From an uncultured Christensenella sp. (GTDB lineage Bacteria > Bacillota > Clostridia > Christensenellales > Borkfalkiaceae), in the NCBI GenBank assembly GCA_905203015.1, contig CAJKUC010000007.1, positions 1-64,000 on the forward strand: a stretch of 64,000 nt of DNA, written 5' to 3'. The position numbers and the translations under genes are program-made. The notes beneath the pieces were generated by a model. That model had not been told where the DNA came from, did no database searches, and saw only the letters and a list, made by a program, of their open reading frames with translations. How positions within the stretch are numbered: the stretch's first letter is position 1; each line of letters starts with the position of its first letter. Of this stretch, positions 36,734 through 45,798 are shown one piece after another.

Positions 36734-36860
36734 GATTCTGCCCTCCTCCGTCGGGATTCCGTCGCCGGATTTCCGACCTGCGGCGCTTTCGGACAAACCG
36801 CGACGAAAACCGTTTTTCCGCCGCGCTTCATCGCACGCCTTCATTTTTTCATTCTTATTT

Positions 36861-36886
36861 TTACCCCTCGTTTTCTCCTCTTAAAC
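36861..36886 (-). promoter_or_regulatory. Sigma-B-like promoter of clpB
   Basis: Minus-strand GTTTAA, a 14-base spacer and GGGTAA fit the general-stress sigma-B pattern (GTTTAA, 12-15 bases, GGGTAT) except for the last base. I see neither CIRCE nor CtsR heptads here. The 430-base gap 36734-37163 also holds the comM promoter; the rest is AT-rich leader with no gene. Confidence 0.5.
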
Positions 36887-37021
36887 GCAACGAGGCAAAC
36901 TTTTCGTAAAATACTTTTTCCGGGGAGAAAAACGACTTTGCGGAACGAAGCGGAACACTTTTCGCACGCGTGCGCGCGACGAAAAAAATTATTTTTTCTT
37001 GCCTCGGACGCTGTTTTTTCG

Positions 37022-37050
37022 TTTACTTTTTCCGCGTTTTACTGTAAAAT
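37022..37050 (+). promoter_or_regulatory. Sigma-A-type promoter of comM
   Basis: TTTACT, 17 bases, TAAAAT lie about 110 bases before the comM start. They are divergent from clpB and mark the strand switch in the window. Confidence 0.6.
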
Positions 37051-37163
37051 AGAAAGAAGAAGCGCGCCCCAAAAAGCGGAAGCGTTTTTTCGGATTGCGT
37101 TTTTACGCGGAGCGAAAACTAAAAAAGCGCGTTGCGGCGCGCCGTAAGGAGAGCGGGAAAAAC

Positions 37164-38708
37164 ATGATTGCAAGGGTGGAAAGTTACGCATTATTCGGGC
37201 TGGAAGGCGTGCCCGTCACCGTGGAAGCGGATATCTCGAAAGGGATTCCTTCGTTCGACATGGTTGGCTTGCCCGACGCGGCGGTGAAAGAATCCCGCGA
37301 ACGGGTGAAGAGTGCGGTGAAAAACAGCGGTCTTTTATTTCCGAATCACAAGATCACCGTCAACTACGCCCCCGCGTACGTGAAAAAAGAGGGTTCGTCT
37401 CTCGATCTTGCCACGGCGATTTCGCTTTTAAAGGGCGAAGGCGCGCTGGAAGCGGATACGAACGGCGTGATCTTTCTCGGCGAACTGGCTCTGAACGGAG
37501 ATCTCCGCCCCGTGCGCGGCGTGCTTCCCGCGATCATTTCCGCCCGTGAAAAAGGCTATACCTCTTTCGTTGTGCCCGAAGAAAACGGCAAAGAAGCGGG
37601 ATACGTCAGCGGCGTGAAAGTGTATGCGGCGGCGAATTTGCGCGCCGTGGTGGATCATCTTTCGGGATTTCATCCCCTTTCTCCCGTACAAAGCGAAACT
37701 TTCCGCGCAAAAAGAGCGGAAGCGGACGGAGGACAGGACGGTATTTCGCCGCACGATCTTTCTTTCGTACGCGGGCAGGAAATTGCAAAGCGCGCGCTGG
37801 AAGTGGCCGTGGCGGGCGGGCACAATATTTTATTCGTAGGGCCGCCCGGAAGCGGCAAAACGATGCTGGCGCGGGCGATCCCCACGGTGCTCCCCGATTT
37901 ATCGTTTGAAGAAGCGCTGGAAATCACGAAAATACATTCCGTGGCGGGCACGCTCGGCGAAAGCGGGATCGTTTCGGAACGCCCCTTCCGTTCGCCGCAT
38001 CACACCGCCACCACCGTATCGCTTTGCGGCGGCGGCAACAAGACGGTGCACCCCGGCGAAATTTCGCTGGCGCACGGCGGCGTGCTCTTTCTCGACGAAT
38101 TGCCCGAATACAACCGTTCTTCTCTGGAAGCGTTGCGCCAGCCGCTGGAAGACGGCGTAATCACTATTTCGAGATCGGGCGGCACGGTGACCTACCCTGC
38201 TTCGTTTATGCTCTGCGCAAGCATGAATCCCTGCCCTTGCGGCAATTACGGTTCGACAACGAGGCAGTGCACCTGCACTCCTTCCGAAATCAAGCGGTAT
38301 CGGGCGAGAATTTCGGGCCCCCTGCTCGATCGGATCGATATACAGGTGGAAGTGGACGGCGTGACGTACGACGATCTTTCCGGCGGCGAAAAAGGCGAAA
38401 CGAGCGCTGAAATCAAGGAGCGCACCGACCGCGCACGAATGATTCAGCGGGAACGCTACGAAGGCGAACCTACGAATACGAACAGCGAAATGAACGCCGC
38501 CGATATCGGGAAATATTGCCGTCTCTCCAAAGAATGCGACGATATTTTACGGGAAGCGTTCGTATCTTTAAGGCTTTCCGCACGGGCGCGGGCGCGTATT
38601 TTAAAGGTGGCGCGCACGATCGCGGATCTTGCCCTCGAAGAAGAAATATTGCCCGAACACGTGATGGAAGCCGTATCTTACCGCACCTACGGCGCGGCAG
38701 AAGAATAA
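37164..38708 (+). CDS. comM: YifB/ComM-type AAA+ ATPase (Mg-chelatase-like)
   Basis: ComM-type helicases promote branch migration during natural transformation in some bacteria. The 514-residue protein has the family start ARVESYALFGLEGVPVTVE, the Lon-like S5 fold domain (~1-180), Walker A GPPGSGKTMLARAIP near residue 228, HSVAGTLGESG, LDELPEYNRSSLEALRQPLE (Walker B and beyond), and a zinc-like CPCGNYGSTTRQCTC segment. AAGGAG precedes ATG 37164; an in-frame start at 37095 is rejected. It is 11 bases ahead of dprA, the usual partner. Confidence 0.93.
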   Translation: MIARVESYALFGLEGVPVTVEADISKGIPSFDMVGLPDAAVKESRERVKSAVKNSGLLFPNHKITVNYAPAYVKKEGSSLDLATAISLLKGEGALEADTNGVIFLGELALNGDLRPVRGVLPAIISAREKGYTSFVVPEENGKEAGYVSGVKVYAAANLRAVVDHLSGFHPLSPVQSETFRAKRAEADGGQDGISPHDLSFVRGQEIAKRALEVAVAGGHNILFVGPPGSGKTMLARAIPTVLPDLSFEEALEITKIHSVAGTLGESGIVSERPFRSPHHTATTVSLCGGGNKTVHPGEISLAHGGVLFLDELPEYNRSSLEALRQPLEDGVITISRSGGTVTYPASFMLCASMNPCPCGNYGSTTRQCTCTPSEIKRYRARISGPLLDRIDIQVEVDGVTYDDLSGGEKGETSAEIKERTDRARMIQRERYEGEPTNTNSEMNAADIGKYCRLSKECDDILREAFVSLRLSARARARILKVARTIADLALEEEILPEHVMEAVSYRTYGAAEE

Positions 38709-38719
38709 GAGGAAAACTT

Positions 38720-39823
38720 ATGCAAAACTATTCCGCCGAAGAAAGATCTTACCTGTGGCTCGACGCCTTTCCCCTGCCGACGCGCGAAAAAAACGCGTTG
38801 ATAGAAAAGGCGGGGAGCGCGGTACGGCTTGTAAAAAATTGCGCGGAAATTTTGGAAAAAACGGTTAAAGAGAAAAAATCGGGCGTATATAATGATATGG
38901 TCGAGTCTCTGAAAAACGATGTTTTTTATAAGACTCTGACGGAAGAATACGAAAGCAGGCGGATCGCCGCGATTCCGAGGATTTCCGACGGCTTTTTCAA
39001 AGAGTGGAAAGAGGCGGAAGATCCCCCGCTGGTGCAATACGAAAAAGGCAACGCCTCGCTGAAAAAACGCGACGGATTCGCCGTCGTGGGCTCGCGAAGG
39101 ACTCCGCCCGAAGCGATGAAGCGCACGAAGGAGACGGCGGAGCGGCTTTCCGACGTGTTTACGATCGTAACGGGCAGCGCGGACGGCGGCGACGAAGCGG
39201 CGAGAGCGGGCGCGGAACAAAACGGCGGCTGTATCGTTGCCCTCGCGGGCGGCTTTTCTTCGATAGAAAACGCACGCTGCGATTTCAAAAACAATCTGTA
39301 CGTAACGGAACACGCGTATTCCGTGCCCGCGCTGAAATTTTCTTATGAGCGAAGAAACCGCCTGCTGGCGGCGATCGCAAAAAGCGCGCTCGTCGTATCG
39401 GCGGGGGAAAAAAGCGGCGCGCTGATCACGGCGAGATACGTTCTTTCGGGCGGGAAACCGCTATTCGCCTTTCCGTACGATCCCTCTTCCCCCGCGGGGC
39501 GAGGCTGCAACAACCTTATCAAAAACGGCGCGTTCCTTGCGGAAAACGCCGAAGATATATTCAGAAAACTCGGCGTATCCCCCGCTCTTCGCGGCGATAT
39601 AAGCGAAAGCGGCGCAGCCCGCGCCACGGCGCAAAAAACCGACGGAATGAACGAAACGGAGCGTGCGATTTTCGAGGCTCTGAAAACGACGGGAAAAGCG
39701 AACATCAACGCTCTGGCGCACGAAACGGGCTTGCCCGCATGGAAAATTTCCGGAGCGATCACTTCTCTGGAAGTGAAAGGCATACTCATCCGCACGGGCG
39801 GAAATTTCGTTTCCCTCGTATAA
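38720..39823 (+). CDS. dprA: DNA processing protein DprA
   Basis: DprA protects incoming single-stranded DNA and loads RecA. The 367-residue protein shows a divergent Rossmann-type DprA core: VVGSRRTPPEAM, VTGSADGGDEAARAGAEQNG (normally SG.A.GID..AH), YERRNRLLAAIAKSALVVSA, then GEKSGALITARYVLSGGKPL and FAFPYDPSSPAGRGCNNLI. A C-terminal winged helix (~300-367) follows. An N-terminal SAM-like part covers ~1-70. The substitutions in the first glycine motif mean binding details may differ. AGAGGAAAACTT precedes ATG 38720; longer in-frame readings overlap comM. Confidence 0.9.
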   Translation: MQNYSAEERSYLWLDAFPLPTREKNALIEKAGSAVRLVKNCAEILEKTVKEKKSGVYNDMVESLKNDVFYKTLTEEYESRRIAAIPRISDGFFKEWKEAEDPPLVQYEKGNASLKKRDGFAVVGSRRTPPEAMKRTKETAERLSDVFTIVTGSADGGDEAARAGAEQNGGCIVALAGGFSSIENARCDFKNNLYVTEHAYSVPALKFSYERRNRLLAAIAKSALVVSAGEKSGALITARYVLSGGKPLFAFPYDPSSPAGRGCNNLIKNGAFLAENAEDIFRKLGVSPALRGDISESGAARATAQKTDGMNETERAIFEALKTTGKANINALAHETGLPAWKISGAITSLEVKGILIRTGGNFVSLV

Positions 39824-39965
39824 TTTTCCTCCTCCCCTCTGTTTTTTTAAAACGCAACGGCGAAAATCGCGGCGTTCAAAAAAGCGAAAAGGAAAAGCAA
39901 GAGGAAAACCGCGGCGGAATTACTTCTCAAAATAAACTTTTTTATCAAAAAGGGCGTAAACATAA

Positions 39966-42299
39966 ATGGATTTAATTATCGTAGAATCACCATCCAAAGC
40001 AAAGACCATTTCCAAGTATCTCAAAGGCAAGTACAAAGTGGACGCGTCGGCGGGACACATCCGGGATCTGCCCGTGCACTCCCTCGGCGTGGATATCAAA
40101 AACGACTTTCAGCCCCGCTACGTAAATTCGGAAGGCAAAGAAGATCTGATCCGCAGATTGCAGGACGAGACGAAAAAAGCCGACCGCGTATACCTTGCAA
40201 CCGACCCCGACCGCGAAGGAGAAGCGATTTCGTGGCATCTGCAGACGGTGCTGGGGCTGGACGAAAAAGCGAAAAACCGTATCGAATTCAACGAAGTATC
40301 GCAAAAAGCCGTGGAAAAGGCGCTTACGCAGCCGCGTACGATCAACTATAATCTCGTAGACGCGCAACAGGCGCGCCGCGTGCTCGATCGGCTGGTGGGC
40401 TACAAACTTTCCACTCTTTTAAATCACAAAATCGAAAACGACGGCGGCGGAAAAACGCTTTCGGGCGGACGGGTGCAATCCGTGGCGCTGCGCCTGATCG
40501 TGGAACGGGAACGGGAAATCGAAGCGTTCGTACCGAAAGAATACTGGAATATTTCCGCGCTGCTTTCCGATAAGGAGAAAAAGCACTCGCCGTTCAAAGC
40601 CGCGCTCGAAAAGAAAAACGGCAAGAAATACAAGCCCGCCTCGAAAGAGGAAACCGACGGCGTTTTAGCCGCCCTGAAAGCGGGCGTATTCACCGTGGCG
40701 GCAATGAAAAAATCCGTGGTGAAAAGCCACGCGCCCGCCCCTTTCACCACCAGTTCCATGCAACAGGAAGCATCGAACAAACTGGGGCTTACGGCGCCCG
40801 AAACGATGTCGCTCGCACAGCATTTATACGAAGGTATCGGCACGGAAAACGGCGACCACATCGCCTTTATCACCTACATGCGTACCGATTCCGTGCGTAT
40901 TTCTTCCGACGCGCAGCAAAGCGCGCTGGCGTATATCCGCACCGCGTACGGCGACGCTTACGCGCCCGAAAAGCCGAATTTCTATTCCACGAAAAAGGAC
41001 GCGCAGGACGCGCACGAAGCCGTGCGCCCCATCGACGTATCGATGACGCCCGAAAAGGCGAAAACGTTGCTGGATAAAAAGCACTATTCGCTGTACAAAC
41101 TCATTTACGAACGTTTCCTCGCTTCGCAGATGGCGGAAGCGAAATACGACAGCACGCAGATGGAAATCGACAATTCGGGCTACACGTTCAAAGCGAGCGG
41201 CAAGATCATGCTCTTCCCCGGCTACACCGCCGTATACCGCGAAACGGAAGCGAAAAAAGACGACGACGAAGCGGAAAGCGCGGAACTTCTGCCCGATCTG
41301 AAACAGGGCGAAGAAGTGCTTTGCGAAAAGATTACCACGGAACAGAAATTCACGAAGCCGCCCCTTCGCTACACCGACGCTTCGCTTGTGAAAGCCATGG
41401 AAGAAAAGGGCATCGGCAGACCTTCCACCTATGCCACGATCATTGCGAAACTCAATCAGAAGTACGTGAAAAAAGAAGGCAAATACATGAAGCCCGTACC
41501 CGTATCGTACGCCGTTTCGGATATGCTTGTGAAATGCTTTCCCGACGTGATGGACGTAGGCTTTACGGCGGATATGGAAACGAAACTGGATAAAATCGAA
41601 GAAGGCGGGCAGCGCTGGCAGAACGTTATCGCGGATTTCTATCCCGATTTCGAGAAAAATCTGAAAAACGCCTCTACGTACGGCGACGAAGTGACCGACA
41701 TAAAATGCGAAAAATGCGGCAGACCGATGATCCGCCGCACGGGGAAATACGGAAAATATCTCGCCTGCTCCGGCTATCCCGAATGTCACAATATCGTGAG
41801 CGAAGGCGAGCAGGAAATTTCTGCCGTGCCCTGCCCCAAATGCGGGGAAAACATGGTGGTGAAAACGGGAAAATTCGGGAAATTCCTCGCCTGCCCCAAC
41901 TACCCCGACTGCAAGACGACTCTTCCCTACCCCGAAGAAAACGGCTCGCCGAAATTTTACGGGATCTGCCCCGAATGCGGCAGCCCGATGGCGCAGAAAA
42001 AGACGAAAAAAGGCAAAATCTTCTACGGCTGTTCCGCTTACCCCGATTGCAAATTCTTATCGTGGGATATTCCCACGGGAAAGAAATGCCCGAAATGCGG
42101 CTCGGCAATCGTACAGACGGCGCGGGGATATATCCGCTGCTCGAACAAGGATTGCGATTACAAAGAAGGCAAAGCGAATACAAACGGAGGCAACGACGGC
42201 GGAGAAAACGCCGCGCCGAAAAAAACGTATACGCCGCTTCAATCGGAAGATTTCGACGCTCCGCCTCTGATGGACGAACCCATTTACGGCGACGAATAA
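39966..42299 (+). CDS. topA: DNA topoisomerase I
   Basis: TopA relaxes negatively supercoiled DNA. The 777-residue protein has the Toprim start MDLIIVESPSKAKTISKYLK and the acidic triad region ATDPDREGEAISWH. The active-site Tyr is in the AFITYMRTDSVRIS stretch, and LGLTAPETMSLAQHLYEG lies nearby. At the C-terminus four zinc ribbons follow one another (CEKCGRPM, CPKCGENM, CPECGSPM, CPKCGSAI, each with a second Cys pair), the last reduced in length, then an acidic tail. It starts at ATG 39966, 142 bases after dprA. Confidence 0.98.
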   Translation: MDLIIVESPSKAKTISKYLKGKYKVDASAGHIRDLPVHSLGVDIKNDFQPRYVNSEGKEDLIRRLQDETKKADRVYLATDPDREGEAISWHLQTVLGLDEKAKNRIEFNEVSQKAVEKALTQPRTINYNLVDAQQARRVLDRLVGYKLSTLLNHKIENDGGGKTLSGGRVQSVALRLIVEREREIEAFVPKEYWNISALLSDKEKKHSPFKAALEKKNGKKYKPASKEETDGVLAALKAGVFTVAAMKKSVVKSHAPAPFTTSSMQQEASNKLGLTAPETMSLAQHLYEGIGTENGDHIAFITYMRTDSVRISSDAQQSALAYIRTAYGDAYAPEKPNFYSTKKDAQDAHEAVRPIDVSMTPEKAKTLLDKKHYSLYKLIYERFLASQMAEAKYDSTQMEIDNSGYTFKASGKIMLFPGYTAVYRETEAKKDDDEAESAELLPDLKQGEEVLCEKITTEQKFTKPPLRYTDASLVKAMEEKGIGRPSTYATIIAKLNQKYVKKEGKYMKPVPVSYAVSDMLVKCFPDVMDVGFTADMETKLDKIEEGGQRWQNVIADFYPDFEKNLKNASTYGDEVTDIKCEKCGRPMIRRTGKYGKYLACSGYPECHNIVSEGEQEISAVPCPKCGENMVVKTGKFGKFLACPNYPDCKTTLPYPEENGSPKFYGICPECGSPMAQKKTKKGKIFYGCSAYPDCKFLSWDIPTGKKCPKCGSAIVQTARGYIRCSNKDCDYKEGKANTNGGNDGGENAAPKKTYTPLQSEDFDAPPLMDEPIYGDE

Positions 42300-42312
42300 A
42301 GCGGGGAAAAGC

Positions 42313-43641
42313 ATGAACGGAACGAACAAAAAAGAAAACGCGCGGGTGCTGGTGATCGGCGGCGGGCTGGCAGGCTGCGAAGCGGCTTACTACCTCGCAA
42401 AGCGCGGCGTGAAAGTGACTTTGGCGGACATGAAGCCGAAAAAGTATACTCCCGCGCACGAAAGCCCCCTGCTGAGCGAACTCGTGTGCTCGAATTCGCT
42501 TAAAAGCAACGACGTATACGCGAACGCCTGCGGTCTTTTAAAAGAAGAAATGCGGATTCTCGGCTCGCTGACGATGGAAGCGGCTGCCGCATCGAGCGTG
42601 CCCGCGGGCGGCGCGCTTGCCGTGGATCGGGAAAAATTCGCGGCGTACGTAACGGAAAAAATCAAAGCCGAACCGAACGTCACCGTAATCGGCAAAGAAT
42701 ACGAAACCGTTCCCGACGTTTCGGGCGACGAATACGTATTTGTGGCGACGGGGCCTCTGACGGCGGACGCGCTGGCGGCGGACATCGAAAAAAAGACGGG
42801 AAAAAATCTGCATTTTTACGACGCTTCCGCGCCCGTGATCGCGGCGGATTCCGTGGATATGAACGCGGCGTTTACGCAGGATCGCTACGACAAAGGCACG
42901 GGCGATTACGTAAACTGTCCGCTGACGAAAGACGAATATTATGCGTTCGTAAACGCCTTGCTTTCCGCGGAACGGGCGGTGCTGCACGATTTTGAAAAAG
43001 GCGAAATCTTCGAGGGCTGCATGCCGATCGAAGTGATGGCTTCGCGCGGAAAGGATACGCTCCGCTACGGTACGCTGAAACCAGTCGGCTTATCGGCGGA
43101 AGGAAAACGCCCCTTTGCCGTGGCGCAACTGAGGAAAGAAAACGCGGCGGGCACGGCGTACAATCTCGTCGGCTTTCAGACGAATCTGAAATTTCCCGAA
43201 CAAAAGCGCGTGTTTTCCATGATTCCCGCTTTGAAAAACGCCGAATATCTGCGTTACGGCGTAATGCACCGCAATTCGTTTATTCTCTCCCCCGCCGTTT
43301 TGAATCGCGATTTCACGTTTAAATATAATCGGAACGTGCGTTTCGTCGGGCAACTGACGGGCGTGGAAGGATACGTGGAAAGCGCGGCTTCGGGGCTTTT
43401 CGCGGCGGCGTATTTATACGATTTTCTTACGGATAACGAACGCGGAACGGCGCCGGGCGACACGGTGATCGGCGCTCTTTCCGATTACCTCGTTTCGCCC
43501 AACCCGGATTTTCAGCCGATGAACGCGAATTTCGGTATTCTTCCCCCTCTTACCGAGCGGATCAAAGATAAGAAAGAGCGGTATCACGCTCTTGCCGGAC
43601 GCGCTCTTGCTTCGATGCGCGACTGGGCGGCAAAAAATTAA
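42313..43641 (+). CDS. trmFO: Methylenetetrahydrofolate-tRNA-(uracil-5-)-methyltransferase TrmFO
   Basis: TrmFO forms m5U54 in the tRNA T-loop using methylenetetrahydrofolate and FAD. The 442-residue protein opens with the FAD-binding GGGLAGCEAAYYLAKRGV. It contains the family blocks HESPLLSELVCSNSLKSND, GCMPIEVMASRGKDTLRYG, NLVGFQTNL and GQLTGVEGYVESAASGL. GGGGAAAAGC precedes ATG 42313, 13 bases after topA, the usual neighbour (topA-trmFO-hslVU is also the Bacillus order, with a recombinase gene between that is missing here). Confidence 0.97.
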   Translation: MNGTNKKENARVLVIGGGLAGCEAAYYLAKRGVKVTLADMKPKKYTPAHESPLLSELVCSNSLKSNDVYANACGLLKEEMRILGSLTMEAAAASSVPAGGALAVDREKFAAYVTEKIKAEPNVTVIGKEYETVPDVSGDEYVFVATGPLTADALAADIEKKTGKNLHFYDASAPVIAADSVDMNAAFTQDRYDKGTGDYVNCPLTKDEYYAFVNALLSAERAVLHDFEKGEIFEGCMPIEVMASRGKDTLRYGTLKPVGLSAEGKRPFAVAQLRKENAAGTAYNLVGFQTNLKFPEQKRVFSMIPALKNAEYLRYGVMHRNSFILSPAVLNRDFTFKYNRNVRFVGQLTGVEGYVESAASGLFAAAYLYDFLTDNERGTAPGDTVIGALSDYLVSPNPDFQPMNANFGILPPLTERIKDKKERYHALAGRALASMRDWAAKN

Positions 43642-43642
43642 C

Positions 43643-43676
43643 TTTCGGTACGAACCGGATTTTACACGGACCGAAA
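43643..43676 (+). other. Hairpin after trmFO
   Basis: TTTCGGT (43643-43649) pairs with ACCGAAA (43670-43676) and CCG/CGG inside extends it. No T run follows, so it may be a processing or pause site rather than a terminator. The rest of the 154-base gap before hslV has no clear promoter. Confidence 0.3.
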
Positions 43677-43795
43677 ACGCCATCAATTACACGGTGACTA
43701 ACGATTCTTTACCCCTATCTATAAGATATGCGGCAGAAAAAAATCGCTTGCGGTTACCCTGAAATATCGAAAACGACTACAAGGAGAAAAAAACT

Positions 43796-44455
43796 ATGGA
43801 ATTTCGCGGCACTACGATTTGCGCCGTAAAAAGAAACGGCGTCACCGCCATCGCGGGAGACGGTCAGGTGACTTTGGGCGAATCGGTAATCTTTAAAAAT
43901 TCCGCCGTAAAAGTGCGGCGGATCTATGGCGGGAAGGTGATTTTAGGATTCGCGGGCTCGGTGACGGACGCGTTTTCTCTCACCGAACGCTTCGAGGGCA
44001 TGCTGAATAAATTTGCGGGCAATCTGATGCGTTCCGCCGTGGAACTCGCCGAACTGTGGCGCAGCGACAAGGTGGGCAGAAAACTGGACGCGATGATGAT
44101 CACCGCCGACAAAGACACCTTCCTTATCATTTCCGGCACGGGCGAAGTGATCGAGCCCGACGGAAACGTATGCGCGATCGGCTCGGGCGGCAATTATGCC
44201 CTGGCGGCGGCGCGGGCTTTATACGCCGAAACGGACTATACGGCGGAGCAGATTGCGAGAAAAGCGCTGAAAATCGCTTCGGAAATCTGCGTATTCACGA
44301 ACGACAACATCCGCTGTGAAACGGTGGGCGAAGCGACGGAGAAAACAACGCCCGCCCTGCCCTCCGCGGCAGAAAAAGAGCGGGAGAAAGCGGAAAAGCC
44401 CGCGAAAAAGACCTGCCCGAAACGCGCCGCGAGATCGGCGAAGGAGGAAGAATAA
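43796..44455 (+). CDS. hslV: HslV/ClpQ proteasome-like peptidase
   Basis: HslV is the threonine-protease ring of the HslUV (ClpYQ) ATP-dependent protease. The core carries [20 protein letters not shown], then [33 protein letters not shown] and [16 protein letters not shown]. The nucleophile is expected at Thr6, behind a five-residue MEFRG leader, so processing would be required, as in Bacillus ClpQ where a short leader also precedes the active residue. A 35-residue K/E/A-rich C-terminal tail (~184-219) is extra. AAGGAG precedes ATG 43796. It overlaps hslU by one base (TAATG). Confidence 0.95.
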   Translation: MEFRGTTICAVKRNGVTAIAGDGQVTLGESVIFKNSAVKVRRIYGGKVILGFAGSVTDAFSLTERFEGMLNKFAGNLMRSAVELAELWRSDKVGRKLDAMMITADKDTFLIISGTGEVIEPDGNVCAIGSGGNYALAAARALYAETDYTAEQIARKALKIASEICVFTNDNIRCETVGEATEKTTPALPSAAEKEREKAEKPAKKTCPKRAARSAKEEE

Positions 44456-45765
44456 TGGATTTATCCCCCAGACAAATCGTAGAACAACTGGATAAATATA
44501 TCATCGGGCAGGACGAGGCGAAAAAAGCCGTGGCGATCGCGCTTCGCAATCGTTACAGAAGAAGCATGCTGCCCAAAGAAGTGCGGGAAGAAATCACGCC
44601 GAAAAACATCATCATGAAAGGGCCTACGGGCGTGGGCAAAACGGAAATCGCGCGGCGGCTTGCAAAACTGGTGCATGCGCCGTTCGTGAAAGTGGAAGCC
44701 ACGAAATACACGGAAGTAGGCTACGTGGGAAAAGACGTGGAAGGCATGATCCGCGATCTTGCGGAATGTTCGTATCGGCTTGTAAAAGCGGAAAAAGAAG
44801 AAGAAGTGAAATCGAAAGCGGTGGCTGCCGCCGAAAAACGGATTCTGAAAATCGTGCTGGAAGCAAAGCAGAACGAACGCGGCGATACCGCGAAAGAGAT
44901 TTTCGAGGGGCGGATTTTAAGCGAACTCCGCGCGGGAAAACTGAATAATTTCGTGATCGAAATGGACGTGGAAGACATTCCGCAGCCGATGGAACTCGTT
45001 CCGGGCGGAGCGTCGATCTCGATCGGCTCTATCTTCGGGGATATGTTCCGCGGGAAAAAGAAAAAACGCCGCTTAACCGTAAGCGAAGCGATGGAAATCG
45101 CGCTGACGGAAGAAGCGGACAAACTGGTGGACGAGGACGCCGTGAAAGCGGAAGCGTTATACCGTGCCGAAAACGACGGCATCGTATTCATCGACGAAAT
45201 CGACAAGATCGCGGGAAAAGGCGAGCGCGGCGCGGATGTTTCGCGTGAGGGCGTGCAACGGGATATTCTCCCCATCGTGGAAGGCTCTACCGTGGTGACG
45301 AAATACGGCCCCGTGAAAACGGATTTCATCCTCTTTATCGCGGCGGGCGCGTTCCACGTATCTTCCGTGGAAGATCTGATTCCCGAATTACAGGGGCGTT
45401 TCCCCGTATCCGTGGAACTGCAATCTCTGACGAAAGACGATTTTATCAGAATTCTTACGGAAACGCAGAATTCGTTGACGTATCAGTATGCGGAACTGCT
45501 TTCCGTGGATAAGATCGCCCTGAAATTCGAGCCGGACGCGATCGAAAGAATCGCAGAAATTTCCGTGGAACTCAATCTGACGAGCGAAGACATCGGCGCG
45601 AGACGTTTGCACACCGTGATGGAATACCTGCTGGAAGACGTTTCTTTCAACGCGGGCGGCATGGACGTGGCGGAACCCGTACCCGTGGTGATTACGGGCT
45701 CGTACGTGGACGAGCATTTATCGAAACTGACGGGCAACCGCGATCTGAAAAAATACGTGTTATAA
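44455..45765 (+). CDS. hslU: HslU/ClpY AAA+ unfoldase
   Basis: HslU unfolds substrates and feeds them to HslV. The 436-residue protein has the family start LSPRQIVEQLDKYIIGQDEA, Walker [16 protein letters not shown], the pore loop region KYTEVGYVGKDVEG, an I-domain (~110-230), Walker B IVFIDEIDKIA, and the C-terminal LTGNRDLKKYVL tail that docks into HslV. GGAGG sits inside the end of hslV just upstream of ATG 44455. Confidence 0.98.
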   Translation: MDLSPRQIVEQLDKYIIGQDEAKKAVAIALRNRYRRSMLPKEVREEITPKNIIMKGPTGVGKTEIARRLAKLVHAPFVKVEATKYTEVGYVGKDVEGMIRDLAECSYRLVKAEKEEEVKSKAVAAAEKRILKIVLEAKQNERGDTAKEIFEGRILSELRAGKLNNFVIEMDVEDIPQPMELVPGGASISIGSIFGDMFRGKKKKRRLTVSEAMEIALTEEADKLVDEDAVKAEALYRAENDGIVFIDEIDKIAGKGERGADVSREGVQRDILPIVEGSTVVTKYGPVKTDFILFIAAGAFHVSSVEDLIPELQGRFPVSVELQSLTKDDFIRILTETQNSLTYQYAELLSVDKIALKFEPDAIERIAEISVELNLTSEDIGARRLHTVMEYLLEDVSFNAGGMDVAEPVPVVITGSYVDEHLSKLTGNRDLKKYVL

Positions 45766-45798
45766 ATACGCTGACGATACAAACGGAGAAAACAACTT

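Noticed and set aside
36734..36844. 37-residue N-terminal extension of ClpB
   Set aside because: In frame but basic and unlike ClpB; the strong Shine-Dalgarno sits before ATG 36733.
45766..45798. T-box riboswitch before hisS
   Set aside because: Only 33 bases separate hslU and hisS, so there is no space for a T-box leader.
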